Assembly (NCBI GenBank): GCA_959605475.1
Contig: CAUHFS010000065.1
Location: 1 to 9,233 of the forward strand
Length of the DNA: 9,233 nucleotides
Reading direction: 5' to 3'
Source of the DNA: an uncultured Collinsella sp.
GTDB taxonomy: Bacteria > Actinomycetota > Coriobacteriia > Coriobacteriales > Coriobacteriaceae
Shown: in pieces, positions 5,922 to 9,233 of the stretch
How the letters are laid out: each line of letters begins with the position of its first letter
Numbering within the stretch: the stretch's first letter is position 1
The notes under the pieces: generated by a model
Database searches by the model: none
What the model saw: only the letters and a program-made list of their open reading frames with translations
Told to the model about the DNA's origin: nothing
Program-made: the position numbers and the translations under genes

Positions 5922-5927
5922 CCAGCC

Positions 5928-6263
5928 ATGCAGATCAGCGTGTCGTCCACCCTGACCGTATATCACGACGGCCAATTCTGGGTCGGGCTGGCGGAGCACG
6001 TCGAGGACGGACGGTACAGCATCGCCCGCATCGTCTTCGGCGCGGAGCCGTCCGATGAGGAGATCCTGCGATTCGTTGTCGGCAAATGGGCGAAGCTCTC
6101 GTTCTTCGGTCACGATTCAACCGAGGCGAGCAAGCCCGCGAAGAACCCCAAGCGGCGCGCCCGCGAGGCGGCGAAAGCACTTAAGCAGCCGGCGATGAGC
6201 ACCAGAGTTTCAAATGCTGGTACTACGAGCAGGCGATTCAGGATGGCAACGAGGATAGAGTGA
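5928..6263 (+). CDS. yjdF: YjdF family protein (DUF2992), C-terminally truncated chimera
   Basis: 111 residues from ATG 5928, with AAAGGAGG ending 8 bases upstream. Residues 1-93 are recognisable YjdF: SSTLTVYHDGQFWVGLAEH, EEILRFVVGKWAKLSFF and the basic segment NPKRRAREAAKALKQ (73-87). Family members, whose function is not firmly known, continue from about ...GxGTKAQQAL through a long Lys/Glu/Gln-rich tail. Here the sequence stops matching after MSTR (90-93, ending at 6206). The last 18 residues (VSNAGTTS to ATRIE) come from merR-derived DNA read in the wrong frame. The RNA-controlled start is intact but the product lacks its basic tail, so activity is doubtful. The G+C-rich coding style matches the flanking chromosome more than the arsenic block. 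Confidence 0.8.
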   Translation: MQISVSSTLTVYHDGQFWVGLAEHVEDGRYSIARIVFGAEPSDEEILRFVVGKWAKLSFFGHDSTEASKPAKNPKRRAREAAKALKQPAMSTRVSNAGTTSRRFRMATRIE

Positions 6264-6331
6264 AGGCGCTGATTCCCGACAATTTGCCGGAAGAGATCAG
6301 AGATACCTACGATAACGCCCACGCTCAATAA
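6209..6331 (+). pseudogene. 3' fragment of a second merR gene
   Basis: From TTC at 6209 to TAA at 6329-6331 the DNA encodes residues equivalent to 107-146 of the intact MerR at 2209-2649 (FKCWYYEQAIQDGNEDRVKA to NAHAQ). 35 of 40 residues are identical. Of 12 base differences many are silent, so the source was a diverged paralogue kept by selection before it was broken, not a fresh copy of the neighbour. There is no DNA-binding domain and no start; it is overlapped by the yjdF tail in another frame. The junction with yjdF is at about 6206-6209. Confidence 0.9.
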
Positions 6332-6393
6332 TGCCGCCCGATGCTCAAGGGGGTTTTGGCAAGGAGTCGTTTTAGGCAGACATGCAAAAAGAA

Positions 6394-6421
6394 AGCCTCC
6401 GAACCAGAAGGTTCGGAGGCT
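6394..6421. terminator. hairpin terminator between yjdF/merR remnant and lysR
   Basis: A 12-bp perfect stem (6394-6405 with 6410-6421) around an AGAA loop. On the minus strand the stem is followed by TTCTTTTTG, a good U-run, so it should end the lysR transcript coming from 6564. On the plus strand TATTATT follows, a weaker run that may end the yjdF transcript. It is a shortened relative of the 23-bp hairpin at 2695-2744. Confidence 0.8.
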
Positions 6422-6563
6422 ATTATTCCCGTTATTTCGCTGATGGCTTTGCTCTATGGCGACGCCAAAACAGCATCAGGCGGTACTCGACGGTATCAAA
6501 ACGCGAGTTCAGAAGCCAGTTCCCGTTATTCCCATAGGCATAAGCGCATCTGCTTGCGATTGC

Positions 6564-7463
6564 CTATCGATGCTTTGCCTCGAGCACGGCAGACACCGCA
6601 TCGAGGAACTCCCGCACATGGTCTGCGGGGTGCGGCGAATGAAGCAGCCCGTAAGACACGAGACAGTCCCAATCGGTAGGAACGGTTTTGAGCATGGGGT
6701 GGACGTTGGCCCACAACGGCAGCGTCGCAAGCGCGAGGTCCTCGTTCGCGCCGCGATTGAAAACCTCCACCCGATATTGCGGGAAGTCTACGAGCGCGAT
6801 TTGAGGATGATGCAAGAGTATCTCGTCGCGCACGCGGTCGATTTCGGTGTTCCAGCCCCGGCGTATAAGCATAAGACTGTGATTGTGGAGGTCGTCGAAT
6901 GTGACGATGTCGCGTTTGGCGAGTTCGCTGTCGACGGGAACGGCGCACCCGAGCGGCTCGCGCGAAAGCTCGAGGCCCAGGCACCCACGCTCTTTAAGAA
7001 AGGCATCGTCGAAAATCCCCACCACGATATCCATGTCTTGCCCGAGGTTCGCCAAACCGCGCGCCGCCGAGGGTGTGTTTTCAAACGTGACCACCTGAAG
7101 GCTCATGCCAGGGCAACGTTCCTTCACCTTCGGCCATAGCTTCGTGAGCGGCGTGCTGGGCGTCATGAGCGACACTCCCACGCGGATGATGCGCTTCTCT
7201 CCGCGCTCGGCGACGCGGGCGCGTGCGATTGATTCTTGAGAGTACTGCACGATATGGCGGGCGTCGGCGAGCAGCGACCTGCCTGCTCGCGTAAGCGAAA
7301 GCCCCTGATGCGATCGGTGGAACAGCGTAAGGCCTAGCCGCGACTCCAGCAGGTTCATCTGCTTGATGACAGCCGTGGGCGTGATGAAGGACTCTTGTGC
7401 CGCCTTGGAGAAGCTGCCCGCCTCCGCCACACGGATGAAAGTGTCAAGCTGTGGGTTGTACAT
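6564..7463 (-). CDS. LysR family transcriptional regulator
   Basis: A 299-residue regulator. Residues 1-60 form the LysR winged helix-turn-helix (LDTFIRVAEAGSFSKAAQESFITPTAVIKQMNLLESRLGLTLFHR). The rest (about 85-295) is a periplasmic-binding-protein-like effector domain (IRVGVSLMTPSTPLTKLWP, MDIVVGIFDD). The start at ATG 7463 is supported by AGGAGG four bases upstream; a GTG at 7478 is an alternative that would place that ribosome site inside the gene. It diverges from the aldo/keto reductase gene across 129 bases, the usual arrangement for a LysR protein and its target. The ligand is unknown. The transcript runs toward the hairpin at 6394-6421. The length is normal and nothing is broken. 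Confidence 0.93.
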   Translation of the reverse strand: MYNPQLDTFIRVAEAGSFSKAAQESFITPTAVIKQMNLLESRLGLTLFHRSHQGLSLTRAGRSLLADARHIVQYSQESIARARVAERGEKRIIRVGVSLMTPSTPLTKLWPKVKERCPGMSLQVVTFENTPSAARGLANLGQDMDIVVGIFDDAFLKERGCLGLELSREPLGCAVPVDSELAKRDIVTFDDLHNHSLMLIRRGWNTEIDRVRDEILLHHPQIALVDFPQYRVEVFNRGANEDLALATLPLWANVHPMLKTVPTDWDCLVSYGLLHSPHPADHVREFLDAVSAVLEAKHR

Positions 7464-7592
7464 CGATCCTCCTGTCACGCATTATGTGCCGTATATACCC
7501 CATGGTTATATCCATCATTCCAACGTGAACTTCTCGCACGTCAGTAAACGCCGTAGCATTGCATTCGAAAAGTCACCATTAAGGAGGAGACC
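7464..7592. promoter_or_regulatory. divergent lysR / aldo-keto reductase control region
   Basis: An A+T-rich imperfect inverted repeat, ATATA-N9-TATAT (7493-7511), around CCATGG contains a T-N11-A spacing (7496/7508), as expected for a LysR site. Its position between the two starts fits a shared operator. I could not place convincing -35/-10 boxes for either gene. AAGGAGG lies just before ATG 7593. Confidence 0.45.
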
Positions 7593-8441
7593 ATGGAGTA
7601 TCTGAAGCTCAACAACGACGTAGAGATGCCCATCGAAGGTTTGGGCACCTTCCTCATGACCCCGGCCGAGGCCGAGGCGTCCGCAGCCGCCGCGCTCGCG
7701 GCTGGCTACGAACACATCGACACCGCCAACGCCTACATGAACGAGCGCGCCGTGGGCCGTGCCATCGCCAAGAGCGGCATCGCGCGCGACAAGATCTTCG
7801 TCTCCACCAAGCTCTGGCCGAGCGTCTACGACGCGGGCATGCCGGCGGTGGACGCCACGCTCCAACGCCTGGGGCTCGACTACGTCGATATGCTCATCCT
7901 GCACCAGCCGGTAGGCGACTACCTGGCCGCGTGGCGCACGATGGAGGAGGCGTACCGCGCGGGCAAGGTGCGCGCCCTCGGCCTCTCCAACTTCCCGCAA
8001 GACAAGTTCGCCGAGGTCATCGAGGTCGCCGACATCAAGCCGCAGCTCGTGACCGTTGAGTGCCACCCCTACCACGCCCAGCGCGATCTGCGCGCCTACC
8101 TTGCGCCGTACGGAACGGTGATCGAGGCGTGGTACCCGCTCGGCCACGGCGACAAAGGTCTTCTGGAGGAGCCCGTCTTCGTCGCTCTCGCCGAGAAGTA
8201 CGGCAAGACCCCGACCCAAGTGATCCTGCGCTGGCACGTACAGATGGGCACCTCCATCATCCCCGGCTCCAAAAACCCCGCCCACATCGCCGACAACGCG
8301 AACATCTTCGACTTCTCCCTCACCGAAGACGAGATGGCCGAGATTGCCAAGCTCGACGGGACCATGACCTACTACACCGCCACTGAGGAAGCACTCGCGG
8401 GCTACCTGGCCATACGCCCCGATTTCAACGCGCAGGAGTAG
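7593..8441 (+). CDS. aldo/keto reductase
   Basis: A 282-residue NAD(P)H-dependent reductase of the AKR superfamily, close in style to 2,5-diketo-D-gluconate reductase-type enzymes. The catalytic tetrad is visible: D43 and Y48 (HIDTANAYMNE), K73 (STKLW) and H104 (LILHQP). The C-terminal nucleotide-binding segment is GTSIIPGSKNPAHIADN. AAGGAGG precedes the ATG. Length and motifs are complete; the natural carbonyl substrate is unknown. It diverges from lysR, its likely regulator. A second AKR begins 311 bases after its stop. A flavodoxin-like coding remnant follows its TAG directly in the same reading frame. Confidence 0.95.
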   Translation: MEYLKLNNDVEMPIEGLGTFLMTPAEAEASAAAALAAGYEHIDTANAYMNERAVGRAIAKSGIARDKIFVSTKLWPSVYDAGMPAVDATLQRLGLDYVDMLILHQPVGDYLAAWRTMEEAYRAGKVRALGLSNFPQDKFAEVIEVADIKPQLVTVECHPYHAQRDLRAYLAPYGTVIEAWYPLGHGDKGLLEEPVFVALAEKYGKTPTQVILRWHVQMGTSIIPGSKNPAHIADNANIFDFSLTEDEMAEIAKLDGTMTYYTATEEALAGYLAIRPDFNAQE

Positions 8442-8647
8442 CACTCAGACGACAACGGACCAACCAAGCCGCCGCCGAGGACCAGTCGACTGTCGAGGAT
8501 GAGCCCGCCGCAGTGCCCGCTGCAGACGGCAACGTCCTCGTGGCCTACTACTCGGCACAGAGCCACACCGCTGTCGTAGCTCAGACCATTGCCGACGAGC
8601 TCGGCGCCGATCTCTTTGAGGTGACGCCTAGAACCTGCGGGTTATAA
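8442..8647 (+). pseudogene. flavodoxin N-terminal remnant, in frame after the aldo/keto reductase stop
   Basis: Reading on from the AKR stop without a frame change gives a Pro/Glu/Ala-rich linker (QAAAEDQSTVEDEPAAVPA), then GNVLVAYYSAQSHTAVVAQ and ADELGADLFEVTP, then TAA at 8645-8647. This is the first strand, FMN loop and first helix of a flavodoxin of the kind usually carried on secreted or lipoprotein-anchored proteins with such a linker. There is no start codon, no signal peptide and no remaining flavodoxin fold, so it is a fragment. It could be a deletion remnant of a separate flavodoxin gene that once stood between the two reductases. Confidence 0.75.
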
Positions 8648-8650
8648 CCC
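8639..8650. promoter_or_regulatory. 12-bp palindrome GGGTTATAACCC
   Basis: A perfect palindrome about 100 bases upstream of the second aldo/keto reductase, overlapping the end of the flavodoxin remnant. A related string, GTTATAGAACCC, follows at about 8665-8676. It could be an operator half-site pair for the downstream gene. No convincing promoter was seen between here and 8752. Confidence 0.35.
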
Positions 8651-8752
8651 CGTGCGCACCCCAGCGTTATAGAACCCTCACCAACGGAAACTTCCGCCGG
8701 CGCGGCACCCCTCGTATGGTGGATACGTCAAGTTGCGAGAAAGGAAGGCACC

Positions 8753-9233
8753 ATGGACTACATCACCTTGAACAACGGCGTCAGGATGCCGCAGCTCGGC
8801 TTCGGCGTGTACCAGATCCCGGACGCCGCGGGATGCCAGCGCGCCGTGGAGGACGCGCTCTCGGTCGGCTACCGGCTGCTCGACACGGCCGCGAGCTACG
8901 GCAACGAAGAGGCGGTCGGGGCCGCCATTCGTGCGAGCGGCCTGCCGCGCGACGAGGTGTTCGTGACGACCAAGCTGTGGATGTCGGATGTGAGCTACGA
9001 GGGGGCCAAGCGCGGCTTCGACGCGTCGCTCAAGCGGCTGGGGCTCGACTACGTCGACCTCTACCTCATCCATCAGCCGTTCGGCGACGTCTTCGGCGCG
9101 TGGCGCGCCATGGAGGAGCTCTACGAGCAGGGCGTTATCCGCGCCATAGGCACAGCTAACTTCTACCCCGATCACCTCACAAACCTCATCTCGTTCAACC
9201 GCATCGCCCCCGCCGTGAACCAAGTCGAGTGCA
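8753..9233 (+). CDS. aldo/keto reductase (partial, C-terminus off window)
   Basis: The first 160 residues of a second AKR, cut by the window end; a full enzyme would be about 280 residues. ATG 8753 is preceded by AAGGAAGG. Tetrad residues appear in LLDTAASYGNE (Asp, Tyr), VTTKLW (Lys) and LYLIHQP (His). The protein resembles the AKR at 7593-8441 throughout (both begin with NN-V-MP and share LKRLGLDYVD-like and AWR-MEE segments) but is clearly diverged, so these are old paralogues rather than a recent duplication. It has its own upstream gap of about 105 bases after the flavodoxin remnant, so it is probably a separate transcription unit. Confidence 0.93.
   Translation, partial: MDYITLNNGVRMPQLGFGVYQIPDAAGCQRAVEDALSVGYRLLDTAASYGNEEAVGAAIRASGLPRDEVFVTTKLWMSDVSYEGAKRGFDASLKRLGLDYVDLYLIHQPFGDVFGAWRAMEELYEQGVIRAIGTANFYPDHLTNLISFNRIAPAVNQVEC

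Larger units (their letters stand above)
6209..6472 (+). repeat. direct repeat copy 2: merR 3' end, hairpin and downstream DNA
   Basis: The partner of 2527-2784. It contains the merR tail, the spacer, the hairpin with the same CCTCCGAACC/GGTTCGGAGG core, and the following stretch, in which TTCGCTG and GCGACGCCAAAAC parallel TTCGCTG and GCAACGCCGAAAC of copy 1. The left edge is sharp; the right edge is approximate. Confidence 0.85.

Noticed and set aside
7515..8444. Long minus-strand open frame (309 codons) opposite the aldo/keto reductase
   Set aside because: It is a shadow in G+C-rich DNA; the plus strand holds a complete AKR with all catalytic residues. The same applies to the minus-strand frame at 8678-9223.
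1..9233. CRISPR array, tRNA or rRNA genes, toxin-antitoxin pair, phage genes
   Set aside because: I looked on both strands and saw no regularly spaced repeats, no cloverleaf-like segment, and no recognisable toxin, antitoxin or phage protein.

Overview
The window looks like an accessory or mosaic stretch of a G+C-rich chromosome. The LysR and aldo/keto reductase genes at the right are strongly G+C-rich and actinobacterial in style, and I would guess a gut or rumen Coriobacteriia such as an Eggerthella or Gordonibacter relative. The arsenic cluster in the middle (about 2.85-5.4 kb) is lower in G+C and reads like Clostridia/Bacillota proteins, which suggests transfer. The taxonomic guess rests on composition and protein style only.

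Left block (1-2.75 kb): a MerR-type regulator on the plus strand faces a divergent minus-strand operon. The operon encodes a flavin reductase with several cysteines, a carboxymuconolactone-decarboxylase/cupin fusion, and a dienelactone-hydrolase-like alpha/beta hydrolase that runs off the left edge. The reductase promoter has a MerR-style long spacer (19 bp) spanned by an inverted repeat. A perfect 23-bp hairpin, able to terminate in both directions, closes merR and lies between it and the convergent arsenic operon.

Middle block (2.85-5.4 kb, minus strand): arsR, an ArsP-like permease, a small cysteine-rich thioredoxin, the C-terminal third of an ACR3 arsenite exporter, and arsC. They follow in that order with overlapping or near-touching ends (TGATG, 18 nt, ATGA, ATGA). 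A 9-bp inverted repeat covers the promoter. The operon is damaged: the permease has a one-base frameshift, and the ACR3 piece lacks its N-terminal two thirds and has Gly where the conserved TM9 Glu is expected. Reductase, thioredoxin and regulator are intact, but neither membrane exporter is.

Scar region (5.4-6.5 kb): a stack of remnants. It holds the C-terminal fragment of an AAA/DUF4143 ATPase, a 14-bp inverted repeat, and a candidate yjdF-type riboswitch leading into a yjdF gene. The yjdF gene is cut at codon 93 and joined out of frame to the 3' end of a second merR paralogue. That merR tail, its terminator hairpin and some downstream DNA repeat what follows the intact merR 3.7 kb away, with about 90% identity in the coding part.

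Right block (6.56-9.23 kb): a LysR regulator diverges from an aldo/keto reductase gene. A flavodoxin-domain remnant lies directly after that gene in the same frame. A second, paralogous aldo/keto reductase then begins and runs off the right edge. Overall the window combines redox/electrophile detoxification, arsenic resistance and azaaromatic-type sensing, with clear marks of recombination and gene decay. I saw no tRNA, rRNA, CRISPR array, transposase or integrase.
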